64,000 bases of DNA from Exilibacterium tricleocarpae. GTDB taxonomy: Bacteria > Pseudomonadota > Gammaproteobacteria > Pseudomonadales > Cellvibrionaceae. The notes beneath the pieces are model-generated. The model had not been told where the DNA came from. It saw only the letters and a program-made list of their open reading frames with translations, and did no database searches. Of this stretch, positions 17,263 through 26,559 are shown one piece after another (position 1 is the first letter of the stretch; the number at the start of each line of letters is the position of its first letter). The stretch spans positions 62,001 through 126,000 of the forward strand of contig NZ_ML660092.1 in the NCBI RefSeq assembly GCF_007004655.1. Direction: 5' to 3'. The position numbers were made by a program, and so were the translations under genes.

Positions 17263-17899
17263 TCTCTACCGCCCCGACACTATCTGTCCTGCTGCATGGC
17301 CTACGTTTTTTGCTAATCCATGCTTGTGCATACTGACTTTCACGATGCCCCAGAGCGAAACCACGACTCGTATTATTATCCGATCTGAAAGTTGGCTGCG
17401 AAAATGTAGTAAAAAAATTTTGCCGACTACGGGCATAAGGTAAAACAGTTTCGCACGACAGCTCAACTGATTTTTCTCGTGTCGCGTTTCTGTACGTCTC
17501 GACGCGCGTTCCATTTTTTTCAGCACAGCCCGCTTTTGTCAAGCTGGCGAGGTCTTGGTGCGACCGTTGAAGTGCTGATATATTTTAGCGCATATAGGAT
17601 TGCTAAATCCCTTCTGCGTCCTGTTCGGTTTTATCGCTCCTGAGCCGGTAACCAATTGTATATGTTGGAATTTTTGGGCTTGCGTTAGTGAGGCGAAACA
17701 TTTGGCATGTTGTCTGCACCTGTAATTGATGTGTGCGAAATTAACATGTTGTTGCCCACTTGCTCTTGCTACTTTTGAGTATGCCGAAAATTTTTAGAAA
17801 ACTGGTTTTAAAGGCAATACAGGCGAAGCACCTTTTTGTAGTAAACAGCGAAATTTTCCTTACAGCGGTATCTATAGTTAATTACTAAGGAGTTAGAAA
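17263..17899. other. Long upstream region of the ten-gene operon
   Basis: About 640 bases with lower GC than the genes around it and no convincing coding frame. The region ends in AAGGAG at 17887-17893, a good ribosome binding site for the gene starting at 17900. The operon promoter should be here, but no -10/-35 pair stands out. Confidence 0.5.
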
Positions 17900-18991
17900 A
17901 TGGCAATTCCACACAACCTGGAAAAGGTTTCCAAAGATGACGTGAAATATGCCGTGGACTACAAAGGTTTGCGAAACGGCTTTTCTGCGCCGCAAAAATT
18001 TGTGCTAAAACTCACCAGCAAAACCAACTTCTCACATAGATTTGATACGCAGGAGTGTGTGGTAACGTCAGCCGACGAACCGGAGCTGCCAGTGTCGGTG
18101 TGGGAAGGCTTTATAGATAACATAGGCTGGACCACCCCAAAAGTGGTGCTGACCGGTGGTGAACCCTTACTGTACCCGGATTTCGAATCGCTGTTAGATA
18201 TGCTCGGCGAGAACAATTGTCGCACGGAAATCATTACCGACGGTTATCTGCTGAACGATTATATGGACAGCATCTTGGCCGACCACACCGAGCTTACTGT
18301 TTGCTTCGCGGGTGATGAAAAAAGCCATAATAAGATACTCGGTGTGGATGACAGCTTTCAGCGTTCGATCAGTGCATTGGGCGGCCTGAAGAAAGCGGGC
18401 TACGAAAAGATCACGCTACACTACACTTTTTTGCCTGACAATGTCAGTGACGCGGTCGCCTTTATTGAGAGGACTAAGTCGCTAAGTCCGGTAAAAATGG
18501 TGTTTCAGCACCCGCAATTTTCATCACCGTTGTTGAACAATCTTATGCAGGCCTGCTGGGACAAGGAATATAGTGCAGGATTTGACGAGCGTCATATCCC
18601 GACCGCGACCTCGATAAAGGCTGCTGAATTCAGTGAGAAAGTGGCCGATGTCGTAGCTGAAATAAAGGCCTGTTACGCCTCGGATTTCAATATTGTCTTC
18701 ACGCCGGACATATCTGTGTCAGATATCAAAAGGTATTACTCCGAACAGGAGCACTTTCTCATTCTTCCCAAACGCGTCTGCCTGAAGCCCTGGCAATTCC
18801 CCACTATCGAGTCCAATGGCGACGTATCGCTGTGTCTCGGATATGCCGCCGGCAATATTCAGGCCGAGGGGTTTTGGGATGCCTGGGGTGGTGACAAGAG
18901 TGACAATTTCAGAAAGAAATTGATGACCGTTGAACGTTTTCCCATATGTACTCGTTGCTCGAGTTTATACCAGGATGTCGAAACCGCTTGA
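17900..18991 (+). CDS. Radical-SAM/SPASM-like protein lacking the canonical cluster cysteines
   Basis: The 363-residue protein has the layout of a SPASM-containing radical SAM enzyme: a first strand FVLKLTS (residues 34-40), the SAM-contact motif TGGEPLLYPDF (85-95) and a C-terminal cysteine set CLKPW (C294), SLCLGY (C312) and CTRC (C350, C353). The hallmark CxxxCxxC that binds the catalytic 4Fe-4S cluster should follow the first strand. Here that stretch reads T42-N-F-S-H46-R-F-D49, so all three cysteines are replaced. It is therefore either a non-catalytic relative or uses a different chemistry. It heads the operon (10 bases before the glycosyltransferase) with a strong ribosome binding site. 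Frameshift is unlikely, since the frame and the rest of the motifs are intact. Confidence 0.75.
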   Translation: MAIPHNLEKVSKDDVKYAVDYKGLRNGFSAPQKFVLKLTSKTNFSHRFDTQECVVTSADEPELPVSVWEGFIDNIGWTTPKVVLTGGEPLLYPDFESLLDMLGENNCRTEIITDGYLLNDYMDSILADHTELTVCFAGDEKSHNKILGVDDSFQRSISALGGLKKAGYEKITLHYTFLPDNVSDAVAFIERTKSLSPVKMVFQHPQFSSPLLNNLMQACWDKEYSAGFDERHIPTATSIKAAEFSEKVADVVAEIKACYASDFNIVFTPDISVSDIKRYYSEQEHFLILPKRVCLKPWQFPTIESNGDVSLCLGYAAGNIQAEGFWDAWGGDKSDNFRKKLMTVERFPICTRCSSLYQDVETA

Positions 18992-19001
18992 GGATTAAGT
19001 T

Positions 19002-20201
19002 ATGTCATCGAAAACAAAAATCGCTTTTTTGACTGTTGATTTTTTGGGAAATAAAAGCTTTTCCATCAACTACTATATCGGTGTCCTTTTGAGCTACTGC
19101 AAAAGCTGCTTCGAAGGCGATGAGTTCTCTATCTATACCCATAAAGGTAGTGAGGGTGCCGAATATACATTCGAAGAGATTATGGCGGATTTCCGTATCA
19201 GTGACTATCCGGAGGACGTCAAGGTAGTTTCGACTGACTGTTATGATTTCTCCGAGGCTGAGCTGCAACAGTTGAGTGATTGCGACCTGATTGTCAGCAC
19301 TATCTACTTTTGGGGTGACGTGCTGGAGCAGCTGAAAACCCGTTATCCCGGCACTCAGGTCATCTATTGGTTGCCGTCTATCCTCTGGCATGAGTATATG
19401 ATTGTCAAACAGAGTAAGTGGTACAAGTATGACCTGGCCCTGGCGGAACAGAAAAAGTCCATTGAAAATGCCGATCATGTCATCTTCAATAGTGCCAGCG
19501 ACGCTTTCTACGGCGAGCGATATTTCGGGTCGGCTATCAAGCGACATTCAGCTATCTACCCGCTACCTTTTGTCAATGAGGAGCCTAAAATTTATGCGCC
19601 GGCACAGGCCCGGGAAAAAACCGTATTTGGTTTTGCCGGTCGCTGGGAGTACCGCAAAGGTATCCAATTTCTGGTTGAGAGTTTTTTCCGGTATTTCGCC
19701 ATGCACCAAAACTCGCAACTTCGAATTCTTTCTCATATTCCGGAAGATGAGGAGTTGGATGTGGTCATGGAGCCGCAAACCGTGCGCAAATTTAAGGCCT
19801 TGTCGAAAATCGGTGCTATAGAAGTCCTGCCCTGGCAAAAAGAGAGAAAGCGCTATATAGACTTCTTGAAGGGGTGCGACGTTATGGTGTTGCCGAGCCT
19901 CTACGATCCTTTCAATATAATCGGCTATGACTGTGTGGCACTCCATGTCCCCCTGGTGCTATCGCGTTTCTGCGGCATAGAGGAAATAGTGACGGAGTGT
20001 GAGTCGCTGATAAAAGTCAATCCGCTCGATGTGGATGAGCTTTATTTGGCGATGAAGACCGCCGCACAAGCTGTCAAAAGCGGAAATGACTCCCTAAACC
20101 TGCCGAGGGTCAGTCGTAGTCTCGACGATGTAGTCGCGCAGACTTTCGATGTGTATCGATCTCTATTGAACGACAACGTCAAGCTGGAGTTAGTCAATTG
20201 A
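19002..20201 (+). CDS. Glycosyltransferase, GT-B/GT4-like
   Basis: The 399-residue enzyme has a GT-B C-terminal domain with FGFAGRWEYRKGIQFLVESF and the donor-binding stretch MVLPSLYDPFNIIGYDCVALHVPLVLS; the N-terminal domain is divergent. It should transfer a sugar from a nucleotide donor, possibly the dTDP-6-deoxysugar implied by the rmlA/rmlB pair later in the operon; that link is inference. The usual E-x7-E donor motif appears as D-P-F-N-I-I-G-Y-D, a conservative variant. Its stop overlaps the TTG start of the next gene. Confidence 0.8.
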   Translation: MSSKTKIAFLTVDFLGNKSFSINYYIGVLLSYCKSCFEGDEFSIYTHKGSEGAEYTFEEIMADFRISDYPEDVKVVSTDCYDFSEAELQQLSDCDLIVSTIYFWGDVLEQLKTRYPGTQVIYWLPSILWHEYMIVKQSKWYKYDLALAEQKKSIENADHVIFNSASDAFYGERYFGSAIKRHSAIYPLPFVNEEPKIYAPAQAREKTVFGFAGRWEYRKGIQFLVESFFRYFAMHQNSQLRILSHIPEDEELDVVMEPQTVRKFKALSKIGAIEVLPWQKERKRYIDFLKGCDVMVLPSLYDPFNIIGYDCVALHVPLVLSRFCGIEEIVTECESLIKVNPLDVDELYLAMKTAAQAVKSGNDSLNLPRVSRSLDDVVAQTFDVYRSLLNDNVKLELVN

Positions 20202-20956
20202 ATACGAATAAAGTCGCTGTTATTTCCGGGGCAACGTCCGAGATGGCCCGCGAGCTGTTGCAAGCTTATATTGCAGAGGGAGTCGATGTCATTTCGATTA
20301 CCCGCAATAAGTCCAAGCTGCTCGAATACTTTCCGGATCAAGCCAACCATATTGAACCGCATGTGGTCGAGACGGATATCGTCGATTATGAACAGACCCG
20401 AGATAAAGTGGACGCCGCGATAACGCGTCTGGGAGGGCGGGTGGACTACCTGATCAATGCGGTAGGCAGTTTCAGTGCCGGTACCATCACCGAACTGAAG
20501 CCGGCCGACTTCATCGGTAGTTTCAACATCAACCTGTTGGCCATATTCAATACCACCAAAATAGTGGTCCCGTATATGATAGACAGAAGTAAAGGGGCTA
20601 TCGTTAATGTGGCGTCCATTCTCGGCTATCAGTCGCTCCCCGATACGCCCTGTTCTCACTATGCCGCTGTCAAAGCCGGTGTTATCCAGTTCAGTAAAAT
20701 GCTGGCGGTCGAGTTGGGTATCCACAACATACGGGTCAACTGTGTTTGCCCCGGTATTCTGAGCCCCGATGCCTCCGGCGCCGGAGCTGATTACCTGGAA
20801 AAAATTAAGGCGTTGAACCGATTTCTCGCCCACCAACCGATTAAACACTTCGGCAGTCAGGCGCAAATTGCCGCGGCTATCAAATTCCTCACCGCCGAAG
20901 ATTCTGCCTGGACCACCGGTGCCGTGCTGTGTGTCGACGGCGGCATGACGGCTTAG
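20198..20956 (+). CDS. Short-chain dehydrogenase/reductase with atypical nucleotide-binding loop
   Basis: The 252-residue protein has an SDR core with S140 and the catalytic Y155-x3-K159 (HYAAVKAG), and the usual C-terminal DGG end. The cofactor loop, normally TGxxxGxG, reads S-G-A-T-S-E-M-A (residues 10-17), so two of three glycines are replaced, and NNAG is changed to NAVG. This could alter cofactor preference or remove activity. The start is the TTG at 20198, overlapping the upstream TGA. In context it may act on a sugar-nucleotide intermediate such as a 4-keto sugar. Confidence 0.82.
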   Translation: MNTNKVAVISGATSEMARELLQAYIAEGVDVISITRNKSKLLEYFPDQANHIEPHVVETDIVDYEQTRDKVDAAITRLGGRVDYLINAVGSFSAGTITELKPADFIGSFNINLLAIFNTTKIVVPYMIDRSKGAIVNVASILGYQSLPDTPCSHYAAVKAGVIQFSKMLAVELGIHNIRVNCVCPGILSPDASGAGADYLEKIKALNRFLAHQPIKHFGSQAQIAAAIKFLTAEDSAWTTGAVLCVDGGMTA

Positions 20957-20969
20957 AAGGAGAGATACG

Positions 20970-22721
20970 TTGCTTAGAGAAGCGATTCACCATCAAGCCG
21001 GCGCGAATTATGCTTACCCGGTTGCCAAGGATACGCTACTGCTTCAGGTGCGTACCGCCAAACAGGACGTGCGCCGTGTTAGTGTGGTCTACGGCAGCCG
21101 CTATGATGTCGACGAAACCGAAGTCGTTCTGGAAAAATATGCGTCCGATCTTCTATATGACTACTACCGGGCCCAGGTAAAGGAACGCAGCAAAAAGTTT
21201 CGCTACTATTTCGTTATTGACGATGGCCGGGAGACGCTTTGGTATAACGAATTGGGTCTCTACACGGAACCCAGCAAAGGTTTCAACGGCGCTTACTTTC
21301 ACTATCCTCATATCGGCGAAAGTGACCTGTATGAAGTTCCCCGCTGGCTGGACGGCGCTGTAGTGTACCAGGTGTTCGTGGACCGCTTTTGCAAAGGTAG
21401 CACCGAACAGGACGATGCCGATGTGTTAGCCGCCGGTGTGCCGCCCGAGGGCGATCTGGACTTCTACGGCGGCGATCTTGCCGGCATTATACAAAAACTC
21501 GATTATCTAAAACTGCTGGGGGTCAACGTCCTCTACCTGAGCCCCATCTTCGATGCCGATACCAATCATGGTTACGATACCTCCAACTACTATCGTATCA
21601 ATCCCCGGTTTGGCAGCCAGGCCGATTTTAAGCATCTGGTCGAGCAATGCCATAAGCGCAACATGCGGGTTATATTGGACGGTGTTTTCCATAGTTGCGG
21701 CTACTATTCACCTTACTTTCAGGATGTGGTGGAAAAGGGTGTAAAGTCGGAGTATTGGGATATGTTCTACCTGTACTCATACCCCGTTCGCCGCGATCCG
21801 CCGAATTACGACTGCTTTGCCGGCTCCTGGCGGCTGCCGAAGCTGCGAATAGGTAATGCGAAGGTACAGGCATTGATGCTGGACATCGCCAGCTACTGGA
21901 CACGCGAGTTCGATATCGACGGTTGGCGTATCGATACTGCCAATGAGGTAGACCATAAATTTTTGCGGGAATTTCGCAATCGGATAAAAGCCTGCAAGAA
22001 AGATGTGTATATCGTCGGTGAAATATGGCACAACAGCATAGACTTTTTACATGGCGATCAGCTCGATGGTGTCATGAACTACCATCTGGCCACTACCTTG
22101 TTCGACTTCTTCTACAAACGCAAGTTATCAGTCAGCGAATTTGACGGTCAATTGACGTTAAACCGGATCAGCTACCCAAAAAAAGCGGTACACGCCGCCT
22201 GGAACGTTATCGAGAGCCATGATACGCATCGTATTCTCTATTCCACAGACGATAACAAAGCTGTATTGCGCTTGATGTTTGCCATGCAGATGACTTATCC
22301 CGGCGTTCCCAGTATTTACTTCGGCACGGAGACCGGGTTGAAATCCGGGCACGAGAGCCAGTTTATCAGATTTCCCATGGACTGGGATGTAGAAACCTGG
22401 GATAAAACGTTGATGGCCTATATCAAAAAGCTGATATCGATTCGCAAGCAATACCGGGCTTTACGTTCAGGTGATATCAGAACCGTTGCTCTCGATGACG
22501 AGCAGGAGATATATGTTTACGAGCGGTTCAGTGCGGTAGAGAAGGCCTATGTGATCGTCAACAGAAGCACCGCTGCACAAACCGTCGAGCTGTCGTCCGG
22601 GGATTTGGGGTGCAGGGACCCGGGCGCGCTGCGGGAGGTGCTACATGATCTTTGCATCGTTCCCGAAGGTGACTGTATCAGACTCACAGTTCCACCAACC
22701 GAGGCCGCTATTTGCGTTTAA
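20970..22721 (+). CDS. GH13 alpha-glucan hydrolase/transferase, neopullulanase-cyclomaltodextrinase type, cytoplasmic
   Basis: The 583-residue enzyme starts at TTG 20970 after a good GGAG. It has an N-terminal CBM34-like domain (about residues 1-120), then YQVFVDRFCKG and a TIM barrel with the GH13 catalytic triad: the nucleophile in DGWRIDTA (about residue 322), acid E in VGEIWHN (about 351) and D in ESHDTHR (about 416). There is no signal peptide. The group acts on cyclodextrins, pullulan and maltooligosaccharides, sometimes by transglycosylation. Its place inside a sugar-nucleotide and export operon is unusual. Confidence 0.9.
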   Translation: MLREAIHHQAGANYAYPVAKDTLLLQVRTAKQDVRRVSVVYGSRYDVDETEVVLEKYASDLLYDYYRAQVKERSKKFRYYFVIDDGRETLWYNELGLYTEPSKGFNGAYFHYPHIGESDLYEVPRWLDGAVVYQVFVDRFCKGSTEQDDADVLAAGVPPEGDLDFYGGDLAGIIQKLDYLKLLGVNVLYLSPIFDADTNHGYDTSNYYRINPRFGSQADFKHLVEQCHKRNMRVILDGVFHSCGYYSPYFQDVVEKGVKSEYWDMFYLYSYPVRRDPPNYDCFAGSWRLPKLRIGNAKVQALMLDIASYWTREFDIDGWRIDTANEVDHKFLREFRNRIKACKKDVYIVGEIWHNSIDFLHGDQLDGVMNYHLATTLFDFFYKRKLSVSEFDGQLTLNRISYPKKAVHAAWNVIESHDTHRILYSTDDNKAVLRLMFAMQMTYPGVPSIYFGTETGLKSGHESQFIRFPMDWDVETWDKTLMAYIKKLISIRKQYRALRSGDIRTVALDDEQEIYVYERFSAVEKAYVIVNRSTAAQTVELSSGDLGCRDPGALREVLHDLCIVPEGDCIRLTVPPTEAAICV

Positions 22722-22725
22722 TACT

Positions 22726-24015
22726 ATGCGTGCAGAAGTAGATAGCGGTATCCGGTTAAGAGAAAAGCCTGCCTCCGCAGAGACTCTGTGGAGTAGAAAT
22801 TTCGTCTTGTTACTGCAAGGCCATCTTGTCAGCCAGTTGGGAGACAAAATATATCAGGTTGTGCTGGCTTTCTGGATTCTCAGTGCCACCAATTCTACTG
22901 CGATCATGGGGTCTATTATGGCATCCGCTATGTTGCCGGCTATCTTTGTCTCTCCTTTTGCCGGTATTGTTGTCGATAGAATGAACAAGAAGTGGCTTAT
23001 TGTCGCCATGGATGTTGTCCGCGGCGTCTGTGTGCTTTGCGTGGCGCTGGCAGCCCTGCTCGGGGGGCTGGAGATTTGGATGATATTCGTGGCCGCCATA
23101 GTGATCGGTTTGTGTGACGTCTTTTTTAACCCGGCGGTCAATGCGCTGATCCCGTCTATCGTGCCCAGAACACTTTTGACGAAAGCGAATTCTTTTCGGG
23201 GTATGACCGACACCGGCACCAGTGTGCTCGGCAATATGCTGGCGGGTTTTCTTTATCAATGGTTGGGAGCGCCTTTGCTGTTTTTGTTCAACGGTTTCAG
23301 CTATCTGGTTTCTGCCGCCTCGGAAACTTTTTTACAGTTGCCTGAGAAAATCAAGCCCGACGGTGTGCGCACTTCTTTTATGCAGGATTTGAAAGGCGGT
23401 ATTCGCTTTGTGTGGCATTTTGTCGGTTTGCGCTGCCATATCCTGTTTTTTGCCCTGATAACCTTTGTCAGTGTCGGCACGCTGATTCTTCTGGTGCCGC
23501 TGTTCCATCAGTCCGAGGGGCTGGGTCCGGCCCGCTACGGATTGGTGCTCGGCAGCCTTACCGCCGGTATGTTCAGCGGCTTTGCCCTGACGGCCATGCT
23601 GCATATCAAATCTTCCCACCGCAGCAGATACTTCTTTACCTCTATCTATGGGGCGCTGGCACTAATGGCTGTATTCCCGCATTTGATGTTCTACGCGATG
23701 ATTCCGCTGATGTTTGTCGTTGGTATTTTTACCGCCCATATGCACGTCATCGTAAACTCCGTGATCCAACTCGTCGTACCGGAAGGCGATCGCGGTAAGG
23801 TATTGGGCTTGATGGGCGCTGTGATACTCTCACTGACCCCGGTAGCCATGTTGTTGAGTGGGATGCTGGCCGAAGTTATACCGGTCACTGTCTTAATCTC
23901 CGGCGGTTTTATTTTAAGTGCATTTCTTGTTATGCCGTTTTTGCTGTTGCGCACTTACCGGCTGTTTTTGAATACTGACAGTGAATATGAAGACCCTAAT
24001 GCAGGAGGCTTTTAA
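22726..24015 (+). CDS. MFS exporter (macrolide-efflux-like)
   Basis: The 429-residue transporter has about twelve membrane segments with LVSQLGDKIYQVVLAFWI in helix 1 and the MFS loop PFAGIVVDRMNKKWLIVAMDVVRG between helices 2 and 3. It resembles the exporter branch containing macrolide efflux and enterobactin-export proteins. I start it at 22726, four bases after the upstream stop; an open frame back to 22645 lies inside the GH13 gene. Tight packing in the operon suggests that it exports the operon's product or an intermediate. Confidence 0.85.
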   Translation: MRAEVDSGIRLREKPASAETLWSRNFVLLLQGHLVSQLGDKIYQVVLAFWILSATNSTAIMGSIMASAMLPAIFVSPFAGIVVDRMNKKWLIVAMDVVRGVCVLCVALAALLGGLEIWMIFVAAIVIGLCDVFFNPAVNALIPSIVPRTLLTKANSFRGMTDTGTSVLGNMLAGFLYQWLGAPLLFLFNGFSYLVSAASETFLQLPEKIKPDGVRTSFMQDLKGGIRFVWHFVGLRCHILFFALITFVSVGTLILLVPLFHQSEGLGPARYGLVLGSLTAGMFSGFALTAMLHIKSSHRSRYFFTSIYGALALMAVFPHLMFYAMIPLMFVVGIFTAHMHVIVNSVIQLVVPEGDRGKVLGLMGAVILSLTPVAMLLSGMLAEVIPVTVLISGGFILSAFLVMPFLLLRTYRLFLNTDSEYEDPNAGGF

Positions 24016-24546
24016 ATGAACAGTGCTGCCATTCAAGTTATCGATAACGAATTGATCGGTAATCTGTGTTTTGACGCCGGTCGCTCGCAAAGACGTCGCA
24101 AGAACTATAATTTGCATCAGATGGTCGATCCGGTGCACCGGTTTTTGAATGCCATCGAACCCGATGCCTACGTACAACCGCACCGGCATACCCAACCTGA
24201 AAGGCAGGAGTGCTTTGTCGTGTTGCGGGGTAGCTTTATTGTGGTCATATTCAATAACAGCGGAGACATTACGCACACCATCCATTTAGGTGAGAACAGT
24301 GATCGTGGCGTGGATATCGTACCGGGCATATGGCATACCCTGATCAGCCTGGAGCCCGGCGGTGTGGTATTTGAAGTCAAGCAGGGACCTTATGTCCCTC
24401 TGGCTGCAGTGGATGCCGCGCCCTGGGCACCCCGGGAGGGCAGTGTCAAAGCTGACAGCTACCTGGAGAGGTTGAAGCGGCGGGTGTGGCATTTTGATCG
24501 GTGTAATAAGGCGCAGGCGGGTTCGCTGCAGGAAGGTGCGGTATGA
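24016..24546 (+). CDS. WbuC-family cupin protein
   Basis: The 176-residue protein starts immediately after the MFS stop. It has a cupin fold with metal-binding histidines in [19 protein letters not shown] and the second cupin strand [23 protein letters not shown], the pattern of the WbuC family found in O-antigen clusters. WbuC proteins are metal-binding cupins of uncertain activity. Next to rmlB and rmlA it might act on a nucleotide sugar, but no reaction can be named. Confidence 0.85.
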   Translation: MNSAAIQVIDNELIGNLCFDAGRSQRRRKNYNLHQMVDPVHRFLNAIEPDAYVQPHRHTQPERQECFVVLRGSFIVVIFNNSGDITHTIHLGENSDRGVDIVPGIWHTLISLEPGGVVFEVKQGPYVPLAAVDAAPWAPREGSVKADSYLERLKRRVWHFDRCNKAQAGSLQEGAV

Positions 24547-25631
24547 AGATTCTAATTACCGGCGGTGCGGGCTTTATTGGTTCGGCGCTGATTCGCCACC
24601 TGATAAAACAAGGGCAGCACAGCGTGGTTAATGTCGACAAGTTGACCTACGCCGGAAACCTGGATTCCCTGGCTCCGGTTGCGAACAGTCCACAGTATAA
24701 ATTTGAGCAGGTCGACATTTGTAATTCGGGCGAGATAGCGCGGGTTTTTGCCGGTCATCGGCCGGATTGTGTGATGCACCTGGCTGCCGAAAGTCACGTC
24801 GACCGCTCGATAGACGGCCCCAGCGAGTTTATTGATACCAATATTGTCGGGACCTACACACTGTTGGAGTCGGCGCGTTACTACTGGGGGAAAATGGATG
24901 CGGAAGCGCGGGCTCGCTTTCGCTTTCACCATATTTCCACCGATGAGGTCTACGGCGACTTGGATACGGAGTCGGACACCCTGTTCACCGAGCAGACAGC
25001 TTACGAGCCGAGTTCACCGTACTCCGCATCCAAGGCAGCGTCAGATCATCTGGTGCGCGCCTGGCATCGCACCTACGGCCTGCCGGTGCTGGTCACTAAC
25101 TGTTCCAATAACTACGGGCCTTACCAGTTTCCGGAAAAGTTGATTCCCCTGGTGATCCTCAACGCGTTGGAAGGAAAGCCGCTGCCGGTTTATGGCGATG
25201 GGTGTCAGGTAAGGGACTGGCTCTACGTGGAAGATCATGCGCGCGCTTTGATGACTGCGCTGACAAAAGGGGCAGTGGGTGAGACCTACAATATCGGCGG
25301 TCACAATGAACGCAGGAATATCCAGGTGGTGCGCGCTATCTGTGATGTACTCGAAGAGCTGGCGCTGCCGAAACCCGAAGGTATTGCCAGGTACAGTGAT
25401 TTGATCACGTATGTGGGCGACAGGCCCGGGCACGACCGGCGCTATGCGATTGACGCCGGTAAGATCTACCGCGAGTTGGGATGGCGGCCGGAAGAGACAT
25501 TTGCAACGGGCATTCGCAAAACCGTTGTCTGGTATCTGGAAAATAACGAATGGTGCCGTCGGGTACAGGATGGCAGTTATCAACGAGAGCGATTGGGCGC
25601 TCTCACTGTGAAGGAAGGTGATCTATCATGA
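24543..25631 (+). CDS. rfbB: dTDP-glucose 4,6-dehydratase
   Basis: The 362-residue extended SDR has the N-terminal NAD motif [14 protein letters not shown] (residues 7-20), the family stretch [15 protein letters not shown], the catalytic STDEVYGDL and [15 protein letters not shown]. It converts dTDP-glucose to dTDP-4-keto-6-deoxyglucose in the cytoplasm. Its start overlaps the cupin stop (ATGA) and its stop overlaps the rfbA start, so the three genes are coupled. No rmlC or rmlD is in the window, so the product is not obviously dTDP-rhamnose. Confidence 0.95.
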   Translation: MKILITGGAGFIGSALIRHLIKQGQHSVVNVDKLTYAGNLDSLAPVANSPQYKFEQVDICNSGEIARVFAGHRPDCVMHLAAESHVDRSIDGPSEFIDTNIVGTYTLLESARYYWGKMDAEARARFRFHHISTDEVYGDLDTESDTLFTEQTAYEPSSPYSASKAASDHLVRAWHRTYGLPVLVTNCSNNYGPYQFPEKLIPLVILNALEGKPLPVYGDGCQVRDWLYVEDHARALMTALTKGAVGETYNIGGHNERRNIQVVRAICDVLEELALPKPEGIARYSDLITYVGDRPGHDRRYAIDAGKIYRELGWRPEETFATGIRKTVVWYLENNEWCRRVQDGSYQRERLGALTVKEGDLS

Positions 25632-26503
25632 AAGGCATAATTTTGGCCGGCGGTAGCGGTACACGGCTGCACCCGGTGACCTTGGGTGTCTGTAAACAGC
25701 TGCTGCCGGTATACGACAAGCCAATGATCTATTATCCGTTGACCACCCTGATGTTGGCTGGTATTCGCGAGATTCTGGTGATATCCACACCGCAGGATAT
25801 CGATCGCTTCAGGCAGATTCTGGGCGACGGCGCCACTTGGGGGTTAAGTCTCCAGTACGCTGTGCAGCCAAGCCCCGACGGTTTGGCGCAGGCATTTATT
25901 ATCGGCAAGCATTTTATTGGTAACGATAGCTGTGCGCTGGTGCTCGGGGATAACCTGTTTTATGGCAGCAATTTGTCCGAGGCCGGCCGGCGGGCAGCCG
26001 CGCGCCAACAGGGCGCGACGATATTTGCCTATCCGGTGGAGGACCCGCGTCAATTCGGCGTGGTGGAGTTCGATGTCAACGGTCGGGCGATAAGTCTCGA
26101 GGAAAAGCCGAGTGACCCGAAGAGCCGCTACGCGGTCACCGGTTTGTATTTCTATGACAATTCGGTGGTCGATATCGCTGAGGCCATAAAGCCTTCCCAT
26201 CGCGGGGAGCTGGAAATTACCGATGTTAACAACGTCTATCTGGAAGCTGAGAACCTGAGTGTGGAAGTGATGAGCCGCGGCACCGCCTGGCTCGATACCG
26301 GCACCCACGACTCGCTGTTACAGGCGGGGGAGTTTATCCAGACCATAGAACACCGACAGGGTCTAAAAATAGCCTGCCCGGAAGAAATATCCTGGCGCAT
26401 GGGTTGGATAGACGATCAGGAGTTGCTCGATCTGGCCCAGCCTCTCCACAAGAGCGGTTATGGCAGATACCTGGAGGATCTCATTTTGGCGGCGGCAAGT
26501 TAA
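25628..26503 (+). CDS. rfbA: Glucose-1-phosphate thymidylyltransferase
   Basis: The 291-residue enzyme has the nucleotidyltransferase signature [17 protein letters not shown] (residues 2-18), the lysine-containing [16 protein letters not shown] and VLGDNLFYG. It makes dTDP-glucose from dTTP and glucose-1-phosphate, the substrate of rfbB immediately upstream. It overlaps the rfbB stop by four bases. A short hairpin (26511-26535) follows, before the RND genes. Confidence 0.96.
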   Translation: MKGIILAGGSGTRLHPVTLGVCKQLLPVYDKPMIYYPLTTLMLAGIREILVISTPQDIDRFRQILGDGATWGLSLQYAVQPSPDGLAQAFIIGKHFIGNDSCALVLGDNLFYGSNLSEAGRRAAARQQGATIFAYPVEDPRQFGVVEFDVNGRAISLEEKPSDPKSRYAVTGLYFYDNSVVDIAEAIKPSHRGELEITDVNNVYLEAENLSVEVMSRGTAWLDTGTHDSLLQAGEFIQTIEHRQGLKIACPEEISWRMGWIDDQELLDLAQPLHKSGYGRYLEDLILAAAS

Positions 26504-26510
26504 TGGGTAG

Positions 26511-26535
26511 GAGATGCCGGCGACAGAGGCATCTC
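26511..26535 (+). promoter_or_regulatory. Hairpin between rfbA and the RND adaptor gene
   Basis: GAGATGCC (26511-26518) and GGCATCTC (26528-26535) form a perfect eight-pair stem. No T-run follows, so it may be a partial terminator, attenuator or RNA-processing site separating biosynthesis and efflux genes, not a full stop. Confidence 0.5.
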
Positions 26536-26559
26536 GTTGCCATTTAGTTGATAGAGGCT

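Noticed and set aside
17177-17542. 121-residue minus-strand frame beside the nested inverted repeat
   Set aside because: Its sequence follows from the repeat arms and AT-rich spacer; no family or start signal.
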